The translations under genes and the position numbers were made by a program. Below, one piece after another: positions 6,523 through 13,989 of a stretch of DNA of 37,163 bases. Source of the DNA: a virus; the IMG/VR virus record IMGVR_UViG_3300038954_000740, positions 1 through 37,163 of that record. The stretch is one strand, 5' to 3'. Numbering within the stretch: position 1 is the stretch's first letter; each line of letters opens with the position of its first letter. Under the pieces are notes generated by a model. It had not been told where the DNA came from and did no database searches. It saw only the letters and a list, made by a program, of their open reading frames with translations.

Positions 6523-7017
6523 ATGGACGGCAAAGACCAGGCGGCTGCGTTGTACGGCGGCCCCGAGCACGCCACCGACACGATCAGCCACACCGAGGCC
6601 CGCGACCTGTTCGGCCAGTCGCGTACGGAGGACGAGATCCACCGCGCGTGTGTCCAGTGGGCCGACGCGCAATCCGGCGCGATGCCCGAGCTCCGTGCGC
6701 TCTTTCATCCGCCGAACGGTGGGGCCCGTGACGGCCGCAGCGGCGCCCGCATGAAGGCACTGGGGGCGAAGGCCGGCGTCCCGGACCTGTGCTTGCCCGT
6801 AGTGAAGCCGATCCTCGAGGACGGACAGACGCGATCCGCCGGCGCCCTGTGGATCGAGCTGAAGTCGCAGTCGGGCCGGCTCCGGGACACGCAGAAGACA
6901 TGGAGGGACCGGCTCCTGGAGTACGGCCATGCGTGGGCGCTCTGCCGGTCGCTGCCGGATTTCCAGGTGGTCGTGACCGACTACGTCGCCGGCGACCTCG
7001 AGCTCGACGTCTCGTAA
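6523..7017 (+). CDS. VRR-NUC family nuclease
   Basis: 164 residues. The core motifs of the VRR-NUC (PD-(D/E)xK) fold are visible: E-D-E-I-H-R-A near residue 37, FHPPNGG, GARMKALGAKAGVPDL (with the catalytic Asp) and LWIELKSQSGRLRDTQKTW (the E-x-K motif), followed by a basic helix and a C-terminal strand FQVVVTDY. Phage VRR-NUC proteins of this length are stand-alone structure-specific nucleases, usually next to replication helicases, as here. The start ATG at 6523 was preferred to TTG 6487. It acts on branched or flap DNA during phage/plasmid replication, by family knowledge. The 165 bp before it hold no other gene. Confidence 0.92.
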   Translation: MDGKDQAAALYGGPEHATDTISHTEARDLFGQSRTEDEIHRACVQWADAQSGAMPELRALFHPPNGGARDGRSGARMKALGAKAGVPDLCLPVVKPILEDGQTRSAGALWIELKSQSGRLRDTQKTWRDRLLEYGHAWALCRSLPDFQVVVTDYVAGDLELDVS

Positions 7018-7077
7018 AAACCGTCAAACACGCCGAACTGCCCGCAGCGCCGCTGAAGGCCGATTTCGTCTTCACAA

Positions 7078-7136
7078 TCTTTGACTGTCTTTGACGAGAT
7101 CCGCGATTGACGCCCGCAATGTCTCACAATGTCTCA
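7078..7136. repeat. Short direct repeats between nuclease and zinc-protein genes
   Basis: TCTTTGAC occurs at 7078-7085 and 7088-7095. CAATGTCTCA occurs as a perfect head-to-tail pair at 7117-7126 and 7127-7136. They lie in the 190-bp gap between 7017 and 7208 and may be a binding site or promoter region of the virion-like block. Confidence 0.6.
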
Positions 7137-7207
7137 AGGCGCGCGCGAGGGTAGTGCTCACGATGCTGGCGTTCGATTCGGCCGACCCCAAAACCGAAAA
7201 CAACCCC

Positions 7208-7573
7208 ATGCAAGGCGCTATGCCGCTGAACGAGAAGGCCAACCGCTGCACAGCGACGACCCGCGACGGGAGCCGGTGCAAGAACCCGGCAGTGACGGGC
7301 TCCAATGTCTGCCGGATGCACGGCGCCGGTGGCGGGGCGCCGGCGGGGAACCAGAACGCGGTGACGCACGGCGGATACGCGCGCCCCTCGCTCCCGCACG
7401 GGACCCGCACGATGTTCATGCTGGGGCGTCATACGGCGCTGACGCGCGCGCTCGACGCGGCCCTCGACGACGGGGACGCAAGCCGTGCGAATCGCCTGCT
7501 GGGCCTACTCACGACCCTGGACAACTGCATGACCCGACAGACCGGCCGTTTCCGCCGGTCCCTCTCACCGTAA
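7208..7573 (+). CDS. HGGYA-type small phage protein with Cys/His knuckle
   Basis: 121 residues. The pattern C-T-A-T-T-x-x-G-x-x-C-K-N-P, then C-R-M-H-G-A-G-G-G-A-P-x-G-N-x-N-A, then H-G-G-Y-A, is widespread in phage and prophage proteins found near packaging or structural genes. The three Cys and His residues probably bind zinc, and the GNQNA/HGGYA part may contact DNA. The ATG at 7208 was chosen; ATG 7220 is possible. It begins the run of virion-like genes after the nuclease. Its exact role (small-terminase-like, DNA binding) is not established. Confidence 0.82.
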   Translation: MQGAMPLNEKANRCTATTRDGSRCKNPAVTGSNVCRMHGAGGGAPAGNQNAVTHGGYARPSLPHGTRTMFMLGRHTALTRALDAALDDGDASRANRLLGLLTTLDNCMTRQTGRFRRSLSP

Positions 7574-7594
7574 CCACACGAACCAACTGAAGCC

Positions 7595-8179
7595 ATGCGA
7601 ATCACCGACTTTTCCGAAGTAAAAGAAGCCCAATCCAAGCTCGACAGCGCACAGTCACGCCTGTCGCAACTCCAGTCCGAGCGGTCCCGGCTCCCGGACG
7701 CGATCGAGGACCTACGCGACCGCATCAGCGACGCCCAGGCCGAGGCCGAGGTCGACGGCCGCGACCCGGACGAAGACGACCGCGTGCAGGAGCTCCGAGA
7801 CGAGCTGACGGCGAAGCGGGAGCGGGCCGATGAGCTCGAGGACGAAATCGAGACGGCGAAGCGCGTCGTCTCGAAGCTCGAGGACCGCGTGCAGAAGGCG
7901 AAGACCACCGCGCTGTCGACGTTTCAGAAGCAGGCGGATGCCGAAGCGGCCGATGCTGTGGACGACGCCCTCGACGCGCTGGAGCAGCTGCGAGAGGCTC
8001 ACGAGCGCCTGCAGGAGCTCAAGCAGAAGGTGACGCCCCTTCACAACGAGTGGCGTCAGAATCCGACCCGACTGCCGAGCCCGCTCACCGTTCGCCTGAC
8101 CGATCTCCACGTGTCCGACGTCGACTTTACCGACGCGGAGGCCCACCTGAAGGACGTGCGCGCATCGGTGGCCGCGTAG
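7595..8179 (+). CDS. Long coiled-coil protein
   Basis: 194 residues, almost all predictable as coiled coil: heptad-like runs such as LDSAQSRLSQLQSERSRL, LRDRISDAQAEAEV and LRDELTAKRERADELEDEI, rich in Glu, Arg and Leu. The last 40 residues are a short non-coiled acidic segment. There are no cysteines, signal peptide or membrane segment. It lies two genes before the tape-measure-like protein. A scaffold-like or tail-chaperone role would fit its position, but nothing in the sequence proves it. Confidence 0.85.
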   Translation: MRITDFSEVKEAQSKLDSAQSRLSQLQSERSRLPDAIEDLRDRISDAQAEAEVDGRDPDEDDRVQELRDELTAKRERADELEDEIETAKRVVSKLEDRVQKAKTTALSTFQKQADAEAADAVDDALDALEQLREAHERLQELKQKVTPLHNEWRQNPTRLPSPLTVRLTDLHVSDVDFTDAEAHLKDVRASVAA

Positions 8180-8214
8180 GCCCGCAGTTTTCTTTCACGC
8201 AACCCCGCAGAGTC

Positions 8215-8583
8215 ATGGCAAAGCAAGACATCAGTTTCCAGACCGAGCACGGCCGTACTGAGGATGGACAGCGGATCTACACGAGGGATGAGTACCGGGA
8301 TCTCAAGGATGTGTTGGACCGACTGAGCGACCGCGACTACAAGGATTGGATTCGTGCCCCGGTCGAGGGGCGCATCCGCTCCGAAGACGAGGACACGAAC
8401 GAGGACGAGGCCGGCGGCGGCATGGAGAGCATGAGCACAGAAGAGCGCGCGAAGGCGCTGAATCAGCCCCGACACGGGTCGACGTCGAGCACTGGCGACA
8501 CGAGCTCGTCCGACACCGACCGGCCGATGGAAGAGATGAGCGCAGCCGAGCGTGTCCGCCGGCTCAACGGCCGCTCGTGGTGA
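8215..8583 (+). CDS. Acidic, Ser/Thr-rich protein before the tape measure
   Basis: 122 residues. The N-terminal 55 residues look folded (RIYTRDEYRDLKDVLDRL, then DYKDWIRAPVEG). The rest is a low-complexity acidic and Ser/Thr-rich stretch that contains an internal repeat: MESMSTEERAKALNQ and MEEMSAAERVRRLNG. It lies directly before the tape-measure gene, where tail-assembly chaperones usually sit; I see no slippery heptamer to support a chaperone frameshift. Function unknown. Confidence 0.8.
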   Translation: MAKQDISFQTEHGRTEDGQRIYTRDEYRDLKDVLDRLSDRDYKDWIRAPVEGRIRSEDEDTNEDEAGGGMESMSTEERAKALNQPRHGSTSSTGDTSSSDTDRPMEEMSAAERVRRLNGRSW

Positions 8584-8633
8584 TCTCTGCCCCCGCAGTA
8601 CACGCACGCCTGTTTCACTGACTTCATAGCCTC

Positions 8634-10610
8634 ATGGCCGACGTCTCCGAATCGCTACAGTACAAGTTCACGACGAAGGGGCTCCGTAAGGTGCGGAGGG
8701 ACATGAAGAAGCTCGCTGGCGACGTCGAGGACTTGGGCGATGAAGCCTTGCGCGCTGGCGAGAACCTGGTCACGGCCATGGAGGCCGGCGAGGACTCGAT
8801 CGAGGACCTACAGAGCCGTGTCGACGGCTTCGACACGCGACGGATGCGCGTCGCGCTGCAGCGGGTGAGCGACAAATTCGAGGCGATCGAGGACCAGATT
8901 GATCGTTTGGACAACCGTACGATCGACATCCACACGGACGTCGACCGCGATCGCATCGGCGGTGGGTCCAGTCGTGGACGGAGTGGAGGGCTACGGCTGC
9001 CCGGCGAGCTCGACGAAGTGGGCGAAACCATTAGCTTCATCGGCGGCCTGTCTCCGAAGGTTCAGGCGCTCGGAGCGGCCCTCACGGCGTCGGCCGTGGC
9101 CCTCGGGTCGGCCGGTGGGCTCGCCGCGGCCGCGACGAAGCTCGCCAACCAGTTCGGTGACGCCGATCTCCGGCAGGACTTGAGCCTCCTGAAGCAGCGG
9201 TTCCGCAGCGTCGGCGCTCAGTTCGTGGATGAGTTCGAGCCGGTCATTCGGTCGACGATCATCCCGGCCGGTGTGGCCCTGGCGGAGAAACTGCGGGACG
9301 TGATTCCTGAGCTCCGGACATTCACTGAGAAGAATCTGCCCACCTTGAGCTCGGTGACGGTTGGGCTCGTAGAGGCGATGGTTGAGACGATCAAGGCGTT
9401 CGGTCTCGTCTCCCGTGGGCTTGGCGTGCTTATCAGCTCGATTCAGGGGATCGCAAAGCTACCAGGCCTGATTCAGCTGTTTGGCAAAGAGGACCCGTTC
9501 GCCGGCGTCCGCAAAGAGATGATTGACATCTTCCAAGGACTCGGGTTTGGCGGGCAGACGGTCGCAGGTGTCGAGGTGCCCCAATCGCAGGTGTCGAGAA
9601 TCCTGGAGCGCATCCAGTCGGGCGAGCTCACGATCGGCCCCGAAACGCTCGTGGCTCCCGACAAGCTGAAGGAGATCACGCGGCAGATCGAACAGGCCCG
9701 CATCAAGTTCAAGGAACTGGGTGTGACGACTCGCACGGAGTTCCTGCAGGCGCTCGTGGATGCACGGATGCAAGGTGTGGACGCCCTCACGGCCCTCCAG
9801 GCGAAGACGGGCGAGGTGCCGCCCATGCTGGACATCTGGGTGAAGAAGCTGAAGGAAGTGCAGAAACGGTTGGCGAACCTCACGTCCGAGATCCCAATCG
9901 ATCAGTTCAGTCAGCTTCAGAAGACCATTGACCGGCTGTTCGGAGACATCGACTTCCGCTCGATGCGCGCCGACCCCGCCGCGCCCGAGGGCGCGGATGC
10001 CACGCAAGAGGTTGGGCCCACACAGGGCGGCACGTTCCGGCCCGGCTCCACGTCGGTCGGCAGCCTCCGAGAGCAGTCGAAACGGCTGAGTCAACGCTTG
10101 CGCCGGATCAAAGACAGCTACAAACGTCTCGCGAAGGTGGGATCGCTGACAGGCCGCATCCTCGGTGACAGCGTCGGCGCTCTCGTCAGCTCCTTCACGA
10201 CCTTCGGGGACGAGATCGTGTCGGTGAAAGAACGCTTCAAGCAGTTCGGAAAGGCGGTCACTCGCATTCTAAGCCGCGTCGTGTCCCGTCTAGCGTCGGC
10301 CGTCGCTGAAGCTGCGGTGCTGGCGACCGTCATGAGCCTGATTCCGGGGTTTGGACAGGCGAGTTTCGGGGCCAATTTCGGGAACGTGATTGGCCGGGTG
10401 ATTCCGAGCCTCGACAGCGGCGGTTTCGTCAAGCGGGACACCCTGGCGATGATTCATGCCGGCGAGGTGGTTGCTCCGCTTGACCAGGCGCCGAACCTGA
10501 TGGGCGGTGGAGTGCAGTCGCTCGACCAGTCGTTTAGTGCCACGTGGGACATCTCCCTCGATCGTCTGCGCCTCGAACTCGAACGCAACCAATTCTTCCG
10601 CAATGCCTGA
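8634..10610 (+). CDS. Phage tape-measure-like protein
   Basis: 658 residues. The N-terminus is a charged helix/coiled coil (KGLRKVRRDMKKLAGDVEDL). A hydrophobic Ala/Gly segment (about residues 138-175, LGAALTASAVALGSAGGLAA) is followed by long amphipathic helices. A second hydrophobic stretch (about 550-590, ATVMSLIPGFG) precedes the C-terminal GGFVKRDTLAMIHAGEVVAP, a signature found near the end of many tape-measure proteins. It would span the tail lumen and set tail length. The length predicts a fairly short tail. No other clear tail-tube, portal or capsid gene is present, so it may have been recruited for another use. The stop overlaps the start of the next gene by 8 bp. Confidence 0.85.
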   Translation: MADVSESLQYKFTTKGLRKVRRDMKKLAGDVEDLGDEALRAGENLVTAMEAGEDSIEDLQSRVDGFDTRRMRVALQRVSDKFEAIEDQIDRLDNRTIDIHTDVDRDRIGGGSSRGRSGGLRLPGELDEVGETISFIGGLSPKVQALGAALTASAVALGSAGGLAAAATKLANQFGDADLRQDLSLLKQRFRSVGAQFVDEFEPVIRSTIIPAGVALAEKLRDVIPELRTFTEKNLPTLSSVTVGLVEAMVETIKAFGLVSRGLGVLISSIQGIAKLPGLIQLFGKEDPFAGVRKEMIDIFQGLGFGGQTVAGVEVPQSQVSRILERIQSGELTIGPETLVAPDKLKEITRQIEQARIKFKELGVTTRTEFLQALVDARMQGVDALTALQAKTGEVPPMLDIWVKKLKEVQKRLANLTSEIPIDQFSQLQKTIDRLFGDIDFRSMRADPAAPEGADATQEVGPTQGGTFRPGSTSVGSLREQSKRLSQRLRRIKDSYKRLAKVGSLTGRILGDSVGALVSSFTTFGDEIVSVKERFKQFGKAVTRILSRVVSRLASAVAEAAVLATVMSLIPGFGQASFGANFGNVIGRVIPSLDSGGFVKRDTLAMIHAGEVVAPLDQAPNLMGGGVQSLDQSFSATWDISLDRLRLELERNQFFRNA

Positions 10611-11016
10611 CAACGATCCAAAAACCGTTCGCTCCTGGATGCGCGGATGGTGTCTGACGTACGTGCCGAATGAGGACACGGCCGATTGTCTTGCGGAGCT
10701 CATTCTAAAGCGGATGGACCGCTTCGAGCTGGCAGACGCAACCCTCACGCCCGCCGTGCGGGAGGCGCTGGAGGACGCGGTGAGCGGCCCCAGTGGGAGC
10801 GTCGCACAGATCATTCGCGATGTCTTGAAGCCTGCGATGCCAGGTGCGCAGCCCACGAACGCGCAGTGTCGATCGTTGGCCCGGCAGTGGATCGAGGGCC
10901 ACGCGCCCCAGGGGGTTAGAGACGCCGGGATCACGGCAACCACCGAGCTCCCGCCCCCGATCTACCGGCTCGTCAAGGCCGATGCCGAGCAGGGGCTGAA
11001 GGAAGCCATGCGGTAA
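10603..11016 (+). CDS. Post-tape-measure protein, paralog 1
   Basis: 137 residues, unrecognised. It begins inside the tape-measure stop and is thus translationally coupled to it. A T-V-R-S-W-M-R-G-W start, the pattern LTPAVREALEDAV in the middle and ATTELPP near the end are shared with the protein at 11418-11885, so the two are paralogs that bracket a lipoprotein. Both are soluble, helical and acidic. They may be baseplate or tail-associated proteins, judged only from their place after the tape measure. Confidence 0.82.
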   Translation: MPDNDPKTVRSWMRGWCLTYVPNEDTADCLAELILKRMDRFELADATLTPAVREALEDAVSGPSGSVAQIIRDVLKPAMPGAQPTNAQCRSLARQWIEGHAPQGVRDAGITATTELPPPIYRLVKADAEQGLKEAMR

Positions 11017-11074
11017 CGACTGGCGCGGCCGTGTCGTGGTGCATGTGCAAGTCTTCCAATCAACTCGTAGACCG

Positions 11075-11425
11075 ATGACTCGCCTTGCTGTACTTCTCGT
11101 CTTCGCTGGCCTTCTCACGGCGTGCATCACCACGGACATGACGCGGCTCTCCAACGCGCCGGTCGACCTGGAGCCGGTGCCGGCCTCCGAGGTGAGCGTC
11201 TACAACGACACGAGCTCGGTGCCGTGCTCTTTCCAGGAGGTGGGTATTATCGATGCGCAGAGCGGAAATGTAGCCACGCCGAATAAGCGCCTCGTACAGC
11301 GCGCGAAGGAGAAGGCGGGCCCGGCCGGTGCGAATGCGCTCGTTGTAGAGGGCTTCACACCTGGCGACAATCCCTCTGGGCAATTTTTGGCAATCCTCGA
11401 AAACCGTCCGTGTGATGATGGCTGA
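11075..11425 (+). CDS. Small lipoprotein
   Basis: 116 residues with a type II signal peptide: basic MTRL, hydrophobic AVLLVFAGLL and lipobox LTAC with the lipidated Cys at residue 17. The mature part is about 100 residues with a conserved-looking VPCSFQEVGIIDAQ strand and a C-terminal ANALVVEGF; two or three cysteines remain. It resembles small outer-membrane lipoproteins in which a VGxI/NALV pattern forms a compact alpha/beta fold. A phage- or plasmid-borne lipoprotein between two structural-like paralogs could be a superinfection-exclusion or lysis (spanin-like) factor. That is inference. The stop overlaps the next start. Confidence 0.85.
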   Translation: MTRLAVLLVFAGLLTACITTDMTRLSNAPVDLEPVPASEVSVYNDTSSVPCSFQEVGIIDAQSGNVATPNKRLVQRAKEKAGPAGANALVVEGFTPGDNPSGQFLAILENRPCDDG

Positions 11426-11885
11426 TTCGAGCCCCCGCACCGTTCGGCAGTGGATACGAGGGCACACCTACGCTGTGATGGCGGACGAGCCCGACGACGT
11501 CGCGGATCGGATGGTGGACGCTCTCCTTCGCGACATCGACCATCCCGATCGGGAGCTCACACCCGACGTCCGTGCCGTCCTCGAGGATCAGTTGATCGGG
11601 CCCACATCGTCGCTCAAGGGGCTTTTTCTCGACGCACTGGAGCGGCAGACGGACACCGAACAGGAGCTCACCACCTTGGCCACGAACATGGCGAGGCATT
11701 GGCTCAAGCAGGACGAGGATGATGCGTTCGGGCTCCGGTCGATAGGCGTCGAGGCCACGACCGAGCTCCCGCCGATCGTCGTGCGGTCGATCCGCCCATC
11801 CGTGGAGCGTGGCGTGAGCAACATCCTCGACGCATACGATTTGGGAACCGGGGGTCGACCGCGCATCGATGATACGCTGTACTGA
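11418..11885 (+). CDS. Post-tape-measure protein, paralog 2
   Basis: 155 residues. It starts within the end of the lipoprotein gene (stop at 11425); three successive possible starts exist (GTG 11412, ATG 11415, ATG 11418), and the last matches the paralog best. Shared features with 10603-11016 are T-V-R-x-W-x-R-G at the start, LTPDVRAVLEDQL in the middle and G-V-E-A-T-T-E-L-P-P near residue 115. The C-terminal tail (GGRPRIDDTLY) is extra. The pair suggests a heteromer or a duplication followed by divergence. Function unknown. Confidence 0.82.
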   Translation: MADSSPRTVRQWIRGHTYAVMADEPDDVADRMVDALLRDIDHPDRELTPDVRAVLEDQLIGPTSSLKGLFLDALERQTDTEQELTTLATNMARHWLKQDEDDAFGLRSIGVEATTELPPIVVRSIRPSVERGVSNILDAYDLGTGGRPRIDDTLY

Positions 11886-11950
11886 CGGCCGAACAATCGC
11901 CGGGTCGGCGGCTGCAAGAGAGTCCGTTCCGCTCACGTAAGCCGCCGCCT

Positions 11951-12187
11951 ATGCGTCCCGACGCCGGTCTCGACGAAGAAGATGCTGCTCGCAAGCTGAA
12001 GCAGGCGCTCCTGTCCTACCCCGGTGATCCGCGTCACGTCACTCTTTACGTGCTACGGCAGGAGCACGGATGGAATTCGCTCCCTACCATCGCCGCAGAG
12101 ATCGACGGCATCAGCGGATCGCGGTCCGAGCTGAGCCGCATCTGTGAGCGCGTCGAGGCGCACCTCCGTCGCGAGCTTGAGCCGTGA
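11951..12187 (+). CDS. Small hypothetical protein, end of half-1 virion-like block
   Basis: 78 residues, helical and charged. A segment TLYVLRQEHGWNSLPTIAAE followed by ISGSRSELSRICERVEAHL could form a small HTH-like bundle. It is the last + strand gene before the convergent minus-strand partition cassette 1. The 65-bp gap before it has a GGCGGC/GCCGCC hairpin (11907-11946). No further function can be read from the sequence. Confidence 0.65.
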   Translation: MRPDAGLDEEDAARKLKQALLSYPGDPRHVTLYVLRQEHGWNSLPTIAAEIDGISGSRSELSRICERVEAHLRRELEP

Positions 12188-12212
12188 TGCAATCGCAGGC
12201 CGTGTTCTCACA

Positions 12213-12230
12213 TAGGTAGGTACCTACCTA
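12213..12230. promoter_or_regulatory. Partition operator 1, site 3 (TAGG palindrome)
   Basis: TAGGTAGGTACCTACCTA is a perfect 18-bp palindrome overlapping the 3' end of the RHH gene. TAGG tetramers also stand between the two partition genes and upstream of parA. It is probably bound by the RHH protein. Confidence 0.7.
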
Positions 12231-12512
12231 CGCCGTGCGGTCCAGGTACAGCCGAATCAGATCCTCGAGGACGAATCGCATCTGGAGCCCTTCCGCCTGG
12301 ACGTGTGCCTTGAACCGGCGCTTCAGCTCGTCCGGCAGGTCGATGTTCGTCTGTTTCCGGCGGGGCTTCTCGTCCGCGTCCCGCTCTTCGGCCACGCGCC
12401 CCACGTCCGTCCAGTCGAGCGGAGCGGCTGCGCCTTGCGCGTCGTCCGAGCCCTGAGCGGCCCGCTGCTGCTTCTTCGATCGAAGAGCGTCCCCGAGTCC
12501 GGTGTCTGACAT
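12228..12512 (-). CDS. Ribbon-helix-helix partition protein (ParB/ParG-like), cassette 1
   Basis: 94 residues. The N-terminal half is charged and disordered (RSKKQQRAAQGSDDAQ). The C-terminal part, KQTNIDLPDELKRRFKAHV then QMRFVLEDLIRLYLD, is a ribbon-helix-helix fold. This two-part layout (flexible arm plus RHH) is that of centromere-binding proteins such as ParG and Omega that work with ParA ATPases. It follows parA on the same strand with a 26-bp gap that holds TAGG repeats. It probably binds the TAGG repeats at 12213, 12512 and 13204, represses the operon and stimulates the ParA ATPase. Confidence 0.88.
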   Translation of the reverse strand: MSDTGLGDALRSKKQQRAAQGSDDAQGAAAPLDWTDVGRVAEERDADEKPRRKQTNIDLPDELKRRFKAHVQAEGLQMRFVLEDLIRLYLDRTA

Positions 12513-12529
12513 AGGTATGTAGGTAGGTA
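12512..12529. promoter_or_regulatory. Partition operator 1, site 2 (between parA and RHH genes)
   Basis: TAGGTATGTAGGTAGGTA lies in the gap between the stop of parA and the start of the RHH gene (minus strand) and touches the RHH start codon. It has the same tetramer as the sites at 12213 and 13204. Confidence 0.7.
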
Positions 12530-12538
12530 CGTGAGCGG

Positions 12539-13195
12539 TTACTGAGCGGCGATCTGCGCGGTGTCCTGAAGGAGCTGCCGGACTTCGGCCGCGGCCTTGT
12601 CGTCGTACCCGTCGAGGACCGTACGGCCGTCCTGGACCGCGTAGGCGTACGCCACGCGCTGCGCGGTGCCGTCGAGCACCGGAAAGCCGTAGACGTCGAG
12701 CACGTCGGCAATCTGCTTCGCGAGGGCCGTCCGCGGGTCGCGCCGGCTTGCCACGAAGGCCGGGCGGATGGTGCCCTCGTCCGCGGCCGTCTGCACGGTG
12801 TCCATGAACTCGACGGTGCCCCACAGATCCAATGCCGACGGCTGCACGGGGATGAGGAGCACGTCGGCCACCGCGGCCACAGCGCCGGTGTGCGTTCCGA
12901 GCCGGGCGGACCCGTCAATCACCACCGCGTCGACGCCGGCCGCGTGACGCTCCACGAGAATCCCGAGCTGGCCCGCATTCGTCGCGCGCTCGACGCGGGG
13001 GCCGTCATAGTCGGCCGGGCTTCGAGCTCGCCAGTCGCGGGCGCTGCCCTGCGTGTCGGTGTCCAGGATCACCGTCTCGTATCCGTCGAGCTGGATCGCG
13101 CGGGCGAGGTTCACCGCGATCGTGGTTTTCCCGCACCCGCCCTTCGGGTTCTGCACGGCAATCACGAGGGCATCCACGTCCGGGCGCGTCGGCAT
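12539..13195 (-). CDS. parA: ParA-type partition ATPase, cassette 1
   Basis: 218 residues. It has the deviant Walker A NPKGGCGKTTIAVNLA (residues about 15-30), the A' segment VILDTDTQGSARDW with the signature Asp, and a Walker B-like VVIDGSARLG. It lacks an N-terminal HTH extension, so it is a small type Ib-like ParA that relies on a separate DNA-binding partner, here the RHH protein. It would form a DNA-associated gradient to separate plasmid copies. The start at 13195 is just downstream of four TAGG tetramers (13204-13219). It differs clearly from the second ParA in this window (35852-36673), so the two partition systems are not recent copies. Confidence 0.93.
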   Translation of the reverse strand: MPTRPDVDALVIAVQNPKGGCGKTTIAVNLARAIQLDGYETVILDTDTQGSARDWRARSPADYDGPRVERATNAGQLGILVERHAAGVDAVVIDGSARLGTHTGAVAAVADVLLIPVQPSALDLWGTVEFMDTVQTAADEGTIRPAFVASRRDPRTALAKQIADVLDVYGFPVLDGTAQRVAYAYAVQDGRTVLDGYDDKAAAEVRQLLQDTAQIAAQ

Positions 13196-13203
13196 TGTGC
13201 AGA

Positions 13204-13219
13204 TAGGTAGGTAGGTAGG
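13204..13219. promoter_or_regulatory. Partition operator 1, site 1 (upstream of parA)
   Basis: Four head-to-tail TAGG tetramers, 8 bp upstream of the parA start. Likely operator and centromere-like site of cassette 1, bound by the RHH protein. Confidence 0.75.
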
Positions 13220-13283
13220 CGAGACGAGAGGATGCAACGTCGGGACGAGCTCGCCACGGCGTCAAGATGTGTGGAGCATGAGA

Positions 13284-13920
13284 AGCGCAGATCCGCACCG
13301 GCAGGGGCTCACCCGCGACCCGGCCCCTCCGGTGCGGATCGGAGCGACGACCAGGCGGCTGCCAGCGATCGGGGCACGATCGGCGGGCGACGTTCAGGAC
13401 GGCCGGACACGCCTGGAGGCGTCCGGGGCGCATGAGCGACGCGGGGAGGAAGCAGGCGCGGGAGGTCCGTCGACCGCGCGATGCGGCTTCCGCACGGAGC
13501 GACGCGCCCCGGCTGCCGGCCCCCAACGCGAACGAGGACCGACCGACCGCGCGGAGGTGCCGAGGCCGGGGCGACGATGCGAACCCGACCACACGCGCCC
13601 AACAGCCCGTGAGCAGCGTCGTCCCTGGTGCGCCACGTAGCGCGGCGCCGGGCCTTGCGGCTGCCCCTACACGCAAACGGCACCCCGGCCGGTGGCCCGG
13701 CCCAGGGAGTGGACGAGGATTCCGACATGATGTGTGGAAGCGCGGCTGTGCCCCACGTCTGCACGTGCACGGAGCCTGTCGGAGTGGACGGGCCGGGGCA
13801 CAGGGGAAGCGCTGGAACGCGTATTCCCGTGCCAACGACTGGGTGGACGGACAGCCCGCCGAACCCACGTCCGCTCAGAGCCGAAAGATTCCGCCCCGAA
13901 GGGGTGTGGTGCGACGAATC
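13284..13920 (+). ncRNA. Structured non-coding element, copy A
   Basis: 637 nt, aligning end to end with 36953-37163 joined to 1-453. The first 300 nt differ at only about seven positions, the rest at more, with single-base indels that destroy all frames. Clear stems: GATCCGCACCGG (13290-13301) plus AGGGGC (13303-13308) with GCCCCT plus CCGGTGCGGATC (13323-13340); CGATC (13366-13370)/GATCG (13378-13382); CCGGA..CGCC/GGCGTCCGG; GGAAGC (13448-13453)/GCTTCC (13486-13491); GCCGGGCC (13647-13654)/GGCCCGGC (13694-13701); GCCTGTC (13774-13780)/GACGGGC (13787-13793); CCCC-GAAG-GGGG near 13895. Three substitutions inside stems change A-U to G-U (13297, 13368) or C-G to U-G (13777). All keep pairing on the + strand and would break it on the minus strand. 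No known RNA family was recognised. It starts about 90 bp upstream of, and divergent from, parA. Confidence 0.6.
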
Positions 13921-13989
13921 GAGCGAGAGCGGATGCGATCTGACGGGGTGCACATCCACCGCACAATGTCCGCAGGGGCGTTTCGGGGT

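Noticed and set aside
7208-7573. HNH endonuclease
   Set aside because: The Cys/His knuckle fits the HGGYA-type phage protein; the H-N-H spacing and flanking strands are absent.
13005-13868. Minus-strand frame extending upstream of parA through element A, and the similar extension at 36674-37102
   Set aside because: The differences between copies change amino acids freely and copy B has a 164-bp insertion; ParA starts are well placed at 13195 and 36673.
13284-13920. RNase P RNA, tmRNA or group I/II intron as identity of the structured element
   Set aside because: The expected conserved cores (GAGGAAAGUCC-like, tRNA-like ends, domain V) were not found.
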